Assembly: GCA_001636495.1 (NCBI GenBank)
Contig: KV440964.1
Coordinates: 3,116,666 to 3,180,665, forward strand
DNA from: Sutcliffiella horikoshii
GTDB lineage: Bacteria; Bacillota; Bacilli; Bacillales; Bacillaceae_I
Reading direction: 5' to 3'
DNA length: 64,000 bases
Shown here in pieces: positions 51,326 to 58,682 of the stretch. A program made the translations under genes and the position numbers. Below the pieces are notes generated by a model that was given only the letters and a program-made list of their open reading frames with translations, did not search any database and had not been told where the DNA came from. Position 1 is the first letter of the stretch. Every line of letters begins with the position of its first letter.

Positions 51326-52060
51326 ATGAAGGTGAACAATGGATATTTTTCAGCCATACAAAATCTCCTGTCTGAAGTAAGTGAAAAAAACCGGTGGGCA
51401 ATGCAACACTGCGCATCCATACTTGCAGAGTGTTTGGAGAAGGAGGGCATCTTGCATGTTTTCGGATGTGGTCACTCCCATATGATTGCCGAGGAAGCTT
51501 TTTACCGGGCGGGAGGAATTGTTCCTATTCGACCAGTTTTGGTAGAGGATGTTATGTTGCATAAGGGTGCCCTGCGCTCCTCGAAAATGGAGCGGGACCC
51601 GTCTTTTGCGGAAACGTTTCTACCTCTTCAACCTTTTCAGCCAAACGACGTATTATTGGTTATATCAACATCCGGGCGTAATCCAGTCCCAATAGATGTT
51701 GCACGATACGGAATAGAGGTCGGGATGAAGGTAATCACCATCTCATCCCACGCCTACCACTCCCTAATTTCCAGGCACTCCACGGGCATGTTGTTGGCGG
51801 AGACTGCTACCATTGCGATTGACAACTGCATTCCTCAAGGAGATGCCCTTGTCTCCTTGAAAGGACTCCAAACGTCCATTGGACCCGGTTCCACCATAAT
51901 AAACGCAGCGATAACCAACGACATGATCGTTAGAACAATAGAACTTTTACATAATAGAGGGTTGGATGTTCCCATTTTCAGAAGCGGGAATATTGATGGT
52001 GCAGAGGAACACAATGAACTGGTGATGAAAAAGTATCGAGATAGGATTGAGATGTTTTAA
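51326..52060 (+). CDS. SIS-domain sugar-phosphate-binding protein (UPF0309)
   Basis: A 244-residue protein with a single SIS domain: VFGCGHSHMIAEEAFYRAGG near residue 45 and VISTSGRNPVPIDVARYG near 110, the phosphosugar-binding loops. It matches the UPF0309 family, which is related to sugar isomerases and MurNAc-6-phosphate etherases. As fourth gene of the nag operon, 9 nt after nagR, it likely handles an amino-sugar phosphate, but the reaction is not established. Confidence 0.87.
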   Translation: MKVNNGYFSAIQNLLSEVSEKNRWAMQHCASILAECLEKEGILHVFGCGHSHMIAEEAFYRAGGIVPIRPVLVEDVMLHKGALRSSKMERDPSFAETFLPLQPFQPNDVLLVISTSGRNPVPIDVARYGIEVGMKVITISSHAYHSLISRHSTGMLLAETATIAIDNCIPQGDALVSLKGLQTSIGPGSTIINAAITNDMIVRTIELLHNRGLDVPIFRSGNIDGAEEHNELVMKKYRDRIEMF

Positions 52061-52118
52061 ATAATTTGTGTTTCCTATGTTGACTGTAGTAAAAGGCAAC
52101 AGTATCATGAAATGTTTA

Positions 52119-52149
52119 AAAGCAGTGCCTCACATAAAGGCACTGCTTA
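52119..52149. terminator. Bidirectional terminator
   Basis: AAGCAGTGCCT / AGGCACTGCTT, an 11-bp perfect stem between the nag operon and the converging CAP-domain gene. Confidence 0.88.
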
Positions 52150-52157
52150 ATCTATCA

Positions 52158-52778
52158 TTATCTGGAAATAAACATCTGCGTCCAGTAATGACCATATTGG
52201 CCACCCTTGGCATAGCCTACTCCGATTTCTGTATATTGGCTTGATAAAATATTCTTTCTATGCCCTTCGCTGTTCATCCAAGCATTCATGACCTCTTGTG
52301 GTGTTTTTTGCCCAGCAGCAATGTTTTCACCTGCTGTTCGGTAAGAAATACCAAAATTACGCATCATATCGAATGGAGATCCATATGTTGGTGACGTGTG
52401 GCTGAAATATCTTTTATCAATCATATCTTGAGATTTGTATCTTGCAACTCTAGATAACTCCCAGTTAAGCTTTAAAGGCTTCAAACCATACTTGGCACGC
52501 TCCTGATTCACTAACTTAGCAACCTGCTCTTCTTGCGTTTGCCCCTCCCCTTTTTCTGGAATAGTAATTCTTTGACCTGGATAGATAAGGTCAGGATTTC
52601 TTACTGTAGAATTCGAAGCGATCAGTTCGGATACCCCAACCTGATATTTTACCGCAATCTTCCACATCGTATCACCGGATTGAACCGTGTGAGTAGTAGC
52701 TGCAAGGGCAGCTGTATTTCCACCTAAGACTAGTGCGACAACCGACAAAGTTATGAGGACTTTCTGTAAAGTTTTCAT
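52158..52778 (-). CDS. Secreted LysM-CAP domain protein
   Basis: A 206-residue exported protein: signal peptide (1 to about 27, ALAATTH), one LysM domain (about 28-74, THTVQSGDTMWKIAVKYQV) for wall binding, and a CAP/SCP domain (about 84-206). The CAP core has NQERAKYGLKPL, FSHTSPTYGSP, AGENIAAGQ and SEGHRKNIL. Similar proteins (YkwD and spore-associated SafA-like relatives) are wall-bound with unknown activity. A single gene. Confidence 0.9.
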   Translation of the reverse strand: MKTLQKVLITLSVVALVLGGNTAALAATTHTVQSGDTMWKIAVKYQVGVSELIASNSTVRNPDLIYPGQRITIPEKGEGQTQEEQVAKLVNQERAKYGLKPLKLNWELSRVARYKSQDMIDKRYFSHTSPTYGSPFDMMRNFGISYRTAGENIAAGQKTPQEVMNAWMNSEGHRKNILSSQYTEIGVGYAKGGQYGHYWTQMFISR

Positions 52779-52904
52779 ACTATAAATCTAATATGTTTCA
52801 CGATAAATGAAAACAAGTAATTATTGTAAAATAACGAAATATACTGTTAATTGCCTGTCATGACTGTAATGAGAAATATATTCCAATAGAGCGGCGGTTG
52901 TGGC

Positions 52905-53654
52905 TCAGAGGAAAACTACCGCCACACCCGCTCCAATGGCAAAGGCTGTAAATAGCGCCTCCGCACCTTTAGATAACCCTGAGACGAAATGCCCCACCAT
53001 CAAATCACGTACAGCATTTGTTATCAATAACCCCGGAACCAACGGCATGACAGATCCGATAATAATTTTATCCAATTCCATCCCAACTCCAATGGTAACC
53101 ATTGCTAATGCGACCATACCAATGATTAAGGAAGCAAAAAACTCTGCAAAGAACTTAACCCTCGTGTAATATTGTATCAGTAATAAACCGGAATACCCCA
53201 ACCCACCGGCAATCATGGCTGGCAAAAAGTCTGTCCATACACCCTTGAACATGATGAGAAAAGAACCGCTGACGAAAGCTGCAGCGATTATCTGATAGCT
53301 GATAGGAAATAGAAGATGTGATTTTTCCAGATGGATTAAAGCCTGTTGGGCCTCTTGTACACGAAGCTCCCCTGCAGCAATTCTACGGGAGATGTGATTT
53401 ACCTGCGCTACCTTTTCCAAATCGGTGGTCCTGAAGTTGATCCTGACAAGTTGTGTAGGATTTTCACCTTTGAGGGAAACAATAATCCCTGTTGGTGTTA
53501 CAAAACTATGGGTTTCTGTGATACCATAAGAAGCTGCAATCCTTGTCATCGTATCCTCCACACGGTACGTCTCTGCTCCACCTTCCATCATGATTCTTCC
53601 GGCAAGCAGGCAAACCTGAAGAATTTTATCCGTTTCCCGCTCTGTCATTTCCAT
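52905..53654 (-). CDS. Threonine/serine exporter-like protein, large part (DUF1212)
   Basis: A 249-residue protein: a conserved soluble N-terminal domain with GGAETYRVEDTMTRIAASYG and VTPTGIIVSL, then about five membrane helices. This is the N-terminal half of ThrE-type exporters (DUF1212, YjjP-like). The ATG at 53654 is preferred to the GTG at 53660, which lies too close to the binding site. It directly follows the small half gene, so the two subunits are co-translated. Confidence 0.88.
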   Translation of the reverse strand: MEMTERETDKILQVCLLAGRIMMEGGAETYRVEDTMTRIAASYGITETHSFVTPTGIIVSLKGENPTQLVRINFRTTDLEKVAQVNHISRRIAAGELRVQEAQQALIHLEKSHLLFPISYQIIAAAFVSGSFLIMFKGVWTDFLPAMIAGGLGYSGLLLIQYYTRVKFFAEFFASLIIGMVALAMVTIGVGMELDKIIIGSVMPLVPGLLITNAVRDLMVGHFVSGLSKGAEALFTAFAIGAGVAVVFL

Positions 53655-53660
53655 CGTCAC

Positions 53661-54128
53661 CTAACTCACCTCACGTTTTACATTCATGGATAATCTCTTG
53701 ATAATTTTCATCACAATCTGCATGATGACCTCTGCAAACACCAACCCCATTGCAATGGCTCCGGATATCATAAATGCCTTCGCTGCCAAAGGGATGGCTG
53801 CCAAATAATCATTTTCGGCAATATGCCTCATCGTATTGTAGGCGAGTCCTCCAGGAACAAGCGGGATGATTCCCGCAACACTGAATATAATCATCGGCAT
53901 CCTGAACCGCTTTGCCATGATATGACCAACAAGTGCCACCATAAAAGCACCGACAAATGACGCCACCACCGGATCCACTCCGGCATCCGCCAACACTATG
54001 TAAAAAATCCAGCCAATCATGCCAACTGTGCCGCAGTGCACCAAAGCCCTTCTCGGTGCATTAAACAGGACACCAAAACCGGCTGCAGCAATGAAGCTGA
54101 ATCCCAGCTGTGAAAGAATGTATAGCAT
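53661..54128 (-). CDS. Threonine/serine exporter-like protein, small part (DUF3815)
   Basis: A 155-residue protein with about five membrane helices and the motif GFGVLFNAPRRALVHCGTVGMIGW of DUF3815 (YjjB-like), the C-terminal half of ThrE. Together with the downstream DUF1212 gene it would form a two-subunit amino-acid exporter. The stop codon is followed after 3-6 nt by the partner's start. Confidence 0.88.
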   Translation of the reverse strand: MLYILSQLGFSFIAAAGFGVLFNAPRRALVHCGTVGMIGWIFYIVLADAGVDPVVASFVGAFMVALVGHIMAKRFRMPMIIFSVAGIIPLVPGGLAYNTMRHIAENDYLAAIPLAAKAFMISGAIAMGLVFAEVIMQIVMKIIKRLSMNVKREVS

Positions 54129-54181
54129 ATTTTCACCTCATTGTTTCTAGTACAGCTTATTATATAGGAAAGTCTGCATAG

Positions 54182-54206
54182 AAAAAACCTCCTTTTGGGG
54201 AGGTTT
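54182..54206 (-). terminator. Terminator downstream of the DUF218 gene
   Basis: AAACCTCC / GGAGGTTT stem followed by TTTTTT on the minus strand. The tandem repeats at 54225-54393 lie between it and the DUF218 stop, so they would be part of that gene's 3' untranslated RNA. Confidence 0.8.
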
Positions 54207-54224
54207 GAGTAGGGAGCTAATATT

Positions 54225-54393
54225 GCGTTTCATTGGGACTCTATGACACACGTTTTCACTATGCATTTGGGATTTCGCGTTTCATTGGGACCCTATGACA
54301 CACGTTTTCACCCGGCCTTTTGGATTTCGCGTTTCATTGGGACCTTATGACACGCGTTTTCACCCGGCATTCGGGATTTCGCGTTTCATTGGT
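54225..54393. repeat. 52-bp-period tandem repeat with internal palindromes
   Basis: Three full 52-bp units and a 12-13-bp partial one start at 54225, 54277, 54329 and 54381. Each begins GCGTTTCATTGGGAC and carries a palindrome; in unit 2 the core is TCATTGGGACCCTATGA. The rest of the unit reads CGTTTTCAC and GGATTTC. It fills most of the gap between the DUF218 gene and the exporter genes. Confidence 0.92.
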
Positions 54394-54403
54394 CATAATA
54401 TGC

Positions 54404-54985
54404 CTACTGCTTATCCACCAACCAAGTTTTTGCTACAGCAAAATATTCTCGAGACCATAACTTAAAAATCGCAATCGTAGGTGTCTTCCCAGCAAGTGTA
54501 TGAACCTCAGCAAAATCCAGTCTTTTCCCTATAATAGAAGCACGATACACATGAAAATCATTGCTCACAATGGCAACGGATGCACCGTCTTCCATCAATT
54601 TTTGTGAAAATGAAAGGTTTTCAAAGGTGGTGGTGGATCGATCTTCTAACAAGATTCTGTCCTCATCAATGCCGTTTGCTACAAAATATCTTCTCATTGC
54701 TTCTGCTTCAGTAATATCCTCTCCTGGCCCCTGCCCGCCAGAGGCGATGACTTTCGTATTCGGGTTCTCCAGTAGATATTCCAAGGCTGCCTCCACTCTG
54801 AATAAAAGTGCCTTCGTCATTACCTCTCCTTTTACCCTAGCCCCTAGAACGATAAGGTAATCCACACCTTTTGGTGGCTCCTGCTTGGCAGTTTGATAGA
54901 TGAGGGAATGCACGATGATTACGTAGATTAGTAGGGGAACCATCGTGATTTTCATTAAAGTTTTTACTCTCTTTTTAGTTACCAT
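54404..54985 (-). CDS. DUF218 (YdcF/SanA-type) membrane protein
   Basis: A 193-residue protein with one N-terminal helix (about 12-30) and an extracytoplasmic DUF218 domain: YLIVLGARVKGEVMTKAL, VIASGGQGPGEDITEAEAM, DRSTTTFENLSFSQ and SNDFHVYRASIIG. Relatives (YdcF, SanA, ElyC) act in envelope barrier or peptidoglycan precursor metabolism. A single gene whose 3' end runs into the 52-bp repeats. Confidence 0.88.
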   Translation of the reverse strand: MVTKKRVKTLMKITMVPLLIYVIIVHSLIYQTAKQEPPKGVDYLIVLGARVKGEVMTKALLFRVEAALEYLLENPNTKVIASGGQGPGEDITEAEAMRRYFVANGIDEDRILLEDRSTTTFENLSFSQKLMEDGASVAIVSNDFHVYRASIIGKRLDFAEVHTLAGKTPTIAIFKLWSREYFAVAKTWLVDKQ

Positions 54986-55105
54986 ATTTGTAATTCCTTT
55001 TCCGTTATAGTCTGTCTATTACTATAACGAAATGGGAGTGTAATTTGTTTCATATCTAACGTGTCTATTTTTAGCGAATGGCGTCGAACGGTTCGAATAT
55101 TTCTG

Positions 55106-55201
55106 TAACGGAAAATATTTTGCTGCGTTTGGAAAATAAAATAGCCTAAACTGCTCGTATAATCCGCTAACGGAAAATAAAACATCCAGTTTGGAAAATA
55201 A
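55106..55201. repeat. 62-bp-period duplicated segment
   Basis: Two 34-bp blocks, 55106-55139 and 55168-55201, each have TAACGGAAAATA at one end and TTTGGAAAATAA at the other, 22 bp apart, and are offset by exactly 62 bp. The gap 54986-55259 holds no gene. Confidence 0.75.
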
Positions 55202-55216
55202 GTTTAGAATCCGCAT

Positions 55217-55248
55217 AAAAAAGACTGCCTCATCCATAGAGACAGTCT
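55217..55248 (-). terminator. Terminator of yhfK
   Basis: GAGACTGTCTC / GAGGCAGTCTT arms with a T6 run on the minus strand. Confidence 0.82.
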
Positions 55249-55259
55249 CGATTTTCCTA

Positions 55260-55904
55260 TTAAACCTTGCTCACAGCATCCTCGACGTTGTCTTCACCAG
55301 CAACTACGTCAAACGCAGTACCGTACGTATTTTTTGCGCCAACTACTGCTAGCAATACTTTCGCAACATCTTCTCTAGCAATCGACCCAGGTTCAATATT
55401 GTCCCCAATTTTCACCTTGCCAGTACCTGATTCATTCACTAACCCACCAGGTCGGACAATCGTGTAATCCAAACCACTTGCCATTAACATCTTATCTGCA
55501 TAATGCTTAGCTACATAATAAGGACGAAGATCGTCATTCCAGTTTTCCCTATTGTCCGCTTGGAACGCACTTACCATCACATAACGGGAAATGCCAGCTT
55601 TTTCAGCCGCCTCTACCGTTTTTGCCGCTCCATCCAGATCAATCAATAACGTCATGTCTGATCCTGTGCTTCCTCCAGAACCAGCTGCGAATACCACTGC
55701 ATCACTCCCACTAAAGGCCTTTACAAGATCATCTACCGATCCTTCCAAATCAGCCAACACTGATTCAATCCCATCTTTTGCAAAACTATCTGCTTGCTCC
55801 TCTTTCCGTACCATTGCGATAGGGGTGTATCCATCTTCCTCATTTAAGAAATGTACAAGCTGTTTTCCAATCTGTCCGTTTGCTCCAACTACTGTTACTT
55901 TCAT
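55260..55904 (-). CDS. yhfK: NAD(P)-binding atypical SDR YhfK
   Basis: A 214-residue NAD(P)-binding Rossmann protein of the NmrA/SDR-a5 type, very similar to B. subtilis YhfK in length and sequence. The cofactor loop is VVGANGQIGKQLV at the N-terminus; FAAGSGGSTGSDMTLLIDLDG and YYVAKHYADKMLMASG are conserved. The YxxxK pair is present in YVAKH context, but the substrate is unknown. The ATG at 55904 follows GGGAGA; the upstream GTG is not supported. Confidence 0.92.
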   Translation of the reverse strand: MKVTVVGANGQIGKQLVHFLNEEDGYTPIAMVRKEEQADSFAKDGIESVLADLEGSVDDLVKAFSGSDAVVFAAGSGGSTGSDMTLLIDLDGAAKTVEAAEKAGISRYVMVSAFQADNRENWNDDLRPYYVAKHYADKMLMASGLDYTIVRPGGLVNESGTGKVKIGDNIEPGSIAREDVAKVLLAVVGAKNTYGTAFDVVAGEDNVEDAVSKV

Positions 55905-56039
55905 TGATAACACTCTCCCTTATCTTTTGTATGCATTATCAGAAATGCATGAAATGATAGCAAATGAACTGCTCACCCTTACTATTCCCTGAAAAATAAG
56001 AAAAGCAACATGTTTTAGCACATGCCGCTTTTGTTATAT

Positions 56040-56816
56040 TCATAGAACCATATCTATAATTTCATTCAACCACTCTTTATTTACCGGGACACCAATACTC
56101 TCACACAGAACTCGATGCACCTTGATAAACTCATGCACCTGGGACTTTACTATATTTATCAATGCTTCCGCATCACGTTTTCCTACGTCCCATCCTGCTA
56201 GCATACTTAATTGCTCTTCACTCAACGGACTTCTAGGCCCTTCAACTTTCGACCAGTCCCCAAATGAATTGGGCACTTCCCCCATTTCAACATACCAACC
56301 TATAACAATGGAATAGCTCAGGGAATTTACCATTTGAAAAGCATAATGATACTCACCACGCTGAACCCGACGATATACTTCATGCAGGTATGCAAAGAAC
56401 TTGCCTCTCCATACTTCAAAATCATCTTGAGAAAATTGATAATCTATTGACTGCGACGCCTCCCTTAAATGAGATACAATCCCACTAGGATCATGTTCAA
56501 TCAATAAATGCTTCAGATAAGGAGAAGGTTGCAAATCGGATTTACGATAATAGAAAGTATCCACTTTAATAAAAGAGCTATAATGAGCAATGGAGTATGG
56601 CGCCCATGGGAAATCCTCATAAAATAACACATCGCCCCAATTTTTGGCGCGATCTTTTTTATTGGACCGATAAGCTTCGAATGCTCCATCACTTACTATG
56701 ACACGAAGGTCTAAATCAGAATACACATCCTCGTTTCCTTTTGCGAGTGATCCCCCATAAAAGAAAGCTAGAATATTCGGATCACGGATCAGATCCTTGT
56801 ATATGGCTTCCCTCAA
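56040..56816 (-). CDS. Nucleotidyltransferase-fold protein, N-terminus possibly disrupted
   Basis: A 258-residue protein from a TTG start. The Pol-beta-type motif FYGGSLAKGNEDVYSDLDLRV (S23, D34, D36) is that of aminoglycoside or lincosamide adenylyltransferase-like enzymes; a helical C-terminal domain follows. Coding-like sequence continues in frame upstream of the TTG (KHEQRDTLIPVERQKL) without an ATG. An ATG at 56880 with GGGAG before it would join this frame if one base of a 5-base homopolymer at 56866-56870 were removed. It may be a frameshifted gene or use a non-standard start. Confidence 0.78.
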   Translation of the reverse strand: MREAIYKDLIRDPNILAFFYGGSLAKGNEDVYSDLDLRVIVSDGAFEAYRSNKKDRAKNWGDVLFYEDFPWAPYSIAHYSSFIKVDTFYYRKSDLQPSPYLKHLLIEHDPSGIVSHLREASQSIDYQFSQDDFEVWRGKFFAYLHEVYRRVQRGEYHYAFQMVNSLSYSIVIGWYVEMGEVPNSFGDWSKVEGPRSPLSEEQLSMLAGWDVGKRDAEALINIVKSQVHEFIKVHRVLCESIGVPVNKEWLNEIIDMVL

Positions 56817-56991
56817 CTTCTGCCTTTCTACTGGTATCAGCGTATCTCTTTGTTCATGTTTAGTTAAAAATCCCGCACATTTTTTTATCAGCTCCCAATA
56901 AGTTATTGCTTTCTTACTTCTACAAAGGGATGCCGATTCCTTCTAAAAATAATCTCGACAAATTCTATGGCCTTAGAAGTAGCTTAAGTGT

Positions 56992-57117
56992 AGAACATTG
57001 GTCGTAAAAGCTAGAAGTGCAGTTGGGAAATTGAGAAGTTACTCTGGGAAATGAAGAAGTTCCCTGTTAAACGGTAGAAGATGGAGCCTAAACCGTAGAA
57101 TGGTTCAAGTTGAGCGT
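56992..57117. repeat. 21-bp-period degenerate tandem repeat
   Basis: Six consecutive 21-bp units start at 56992, 57013, 57034, 57055, 57076 and 57097, five beginning AGAAG or AGAAC and the last AGAATG. Several share GGGAAAT or TAAACCGT-type ends. The period is exact although the sequence has drifted. The gap 56817-57169 otherwise holds only the upstream part of the nucleotidyltransferase frame. Confidence 0.8.
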
Positions 57118-57169
57118 GATTTCCCTCTCGTTGTGAATGTGAAAAAGAGCAGAATAAAACCCTGCCCCT

Positions 57170-57331
57170 TCACTTGGCCATATAAAAATCCTCAAACAAC
57201 GAAACAGAAATCACAATAACCCCTGCCAAAAATGAAGCCAATGTAGCAATCCAGTGAAAATATTTAAACGATATGATAATAGCTACAAACATTAAAACCA
57301 ACCAAAAAAACGTATATTTAATCCCACTCAC
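57170..57331 (-). CDS. Small two-helix membrane protein after spoIIP
   Basis: About 50 residues with two hydrophobic helices (TFFWLVLMFVAIIISFKYF and IATLASFLAGVIVISVSLF) and a short polar tail. The frame is open into spoIIP, but translation most likely starts after the SpoIIP stop, where AAGGAG occurs. The candidate starts are GTG at 57331, too close to that site, or ATT at 57322, at normal spacing. Function unknown; possibly made with SpoIIP in the mother cell. Confidence 0.65.
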   Translation of the reverse strand: MSGIKYTFFWLVLMFVAIIISFKYFHWIATLASFLAGVIVISVSLFEDFYMAK

Positions 57332-57338
57332 TCCTTCA

Positions 57339-58523
57339 TCAAAACTCTCCTGCTTCCCGCTCTTCCCAAACAATTTCACTGTAGATATCTGCAAAAGCCT
57401 TGATGGAGTTTCGCGCTTCTTCCAGATTGTTGTCCACCCCACCGACTTCTAAAAGGATTGCACGATTGGATAGATCCTGATTGTACAAGCCGTTCCCTGT
57501 AGAACTTCCTTTAGGAAAGACACCTCTGCTGAGACCTGGATATTTTTTCTCAATAGCATGGTGTATCCTTTCTGCAAACTCCAGGTTCTGTTCATAGTCC
57601 TTATGGGCGGTCCCTACTACAAACATGAGCCTTGCGTAATTCTTTCCTCCGATCTCTTCTGTTGTCTTATCTTTTCGTGCCGAGTCACGGTGAATATCTA
57701 TCAGATACTTCACATCACTGTTGAATACCATTGCTGCTTGTACTGTTTCTCTTGAATATTTATAAGAGTGATTGGCATTCCAGCCCCTTGTTTGTAAATC
57801 CTGTGGCACATTCCGTGTATCCTGATTCGCTTTGATCCCTTTATCGGCCAATTCGTCTTTCAGCATTTTTCCAACAGCGATTACATTCACATCAGGATTA
57901 TTGCTTGTTGCATCATTAGGATTGCTGACATTCTTCAATAGCGGCAGATAAGATTCCCAACTATGAGATTGATAGATATGCACAATCGTCTCATCCATCG
58001 ATTTTTCCGGAGCAGGGGTCGGCTTGTCCTCTTTCTCATCAGCCAAAAGCATTTCCTCTGCAATTTCCCGTTCTTTCAAAAGTACTTCCATCGGTGCCAC
58101 GGATTCAAATGGGATATCTGTAAAATCGGTTCCTTTTCCAGCGACATAAAACTGTGTGTCATAGGCATAAAATCCAGGGATTTCATTCCCCAGAAAGCTC
58201 CTAATATCGTACGGCTTCAAATTGGTTGCCAGTTCAAACGTAAATTCCATAATTGGAAGCTTAGGCACTTCGACATCCTTGCCGATCATATAGTGGTTTT
58301 GACTTTGAATGATGGTCAAATAAAGCTCTGTTGATTGTACATTTCTCAAAATATTCCCTACATACTCAGAGGAAAGTCTAGTGGATAAGACGGTTGTAAT
58401 AATGGAGATGACCACAAATAAGATAATCATGAAAAGGACAGTGTTATTAATAAATAGAAAAAATCCGGTTCGGTTGGTAGATTCTATCTTTCCCCCCTCC
58501 TTTCTATCTAATGAATATGTCAA
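57339..58523 (-). CDS. spoIIP: Stage II sporulation protein P (amidase/endopeptidase)
   Basis: Up to 394 residues: an N-terminal membrane helix (about 20-45) and a SpoIIP catalytic domain from about residue 180, with HIYQSHSWESYLP, IDIHRDSARKD and the late ILLEVGGVDNNLEEA, whose His and Glu residues are the expected zinc ligands. It removes stem peptides and cuts cross-links of septal peptidoglycan during engulfment. The outer boundary given is the TTG at 58523, which has no binding site. AAGGAGG just before 58487 points instead to an in-frame ATA at 58487-58485. Confidence 0.9.
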   Translation of the reverse strand: MTYSLDRKEGGKIESTNRTGFFLFINNTVLFMIILFVVISIITTVLSTRLSSEYVGNILRNVQSTELYLTIIQSQNHYMIGKDVEVPKLPIMEFTFELATNLKPYDIRSFLGNEIPGFYAYDTQFYVAGKGTDFTDIPFESVAPMEVLLKEREIAEEMLLADEKEDKPTPAPEKSMDETIVHIYQSHSWESYLPLLKNVSNPNDATSNNPDVNVIAVGKMLKDELADKGIKANQDTRNVPQDLQTRGWNANHSYKYSRETVQAAMVFNSDVKYLIDIHRDSARKDKTTEEIGGKNYARLMFVVGTAHKDYEQNLEFAERIHHAIEKKYPGLSRGVFPKGSSTGNGLYNQDLSNRAILLEVGGVDNNLEEARNSIKAFADIYSEIVWEEREAGEF

Positions 58524-58606
58524 TTTAATAGAAATTAGAAGGGCAAAATAAAAAAGATGACTCTATGTTTAGAATCACCTCCTTTGCTTATGCTCTATTT
58601 AATCTC

Positions 58607-58635
58607 TTTACATAGCTACTTTTGTAAGTTACTAT
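58607..58635 (+). promoter_or_regulatory. Sigma-A promoter of zagA
   Basis: TTTACA, 17 nt, TACTAT. The predicted start of transcription falls in the Zur box just downstream. Confidence 0.65.
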
Positions 58636-58640
58636 ATAAA

Positions 58641-58655
58641 TCGTAATCATTACTA
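58641..58655. promoter_or_regulatory. Zur box
   Basis: TCGTAATCATTACTA matches the B. subtilis Zur consensus TCGTAATNATTACGA at all but one position. It lies over the start of transcription, so zinc-bound Zur would repress zagA. Confidence 0.82.
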
Positions 58656-58682
58656 TTTGAACACTAAAGGAGATTTCAAAAA

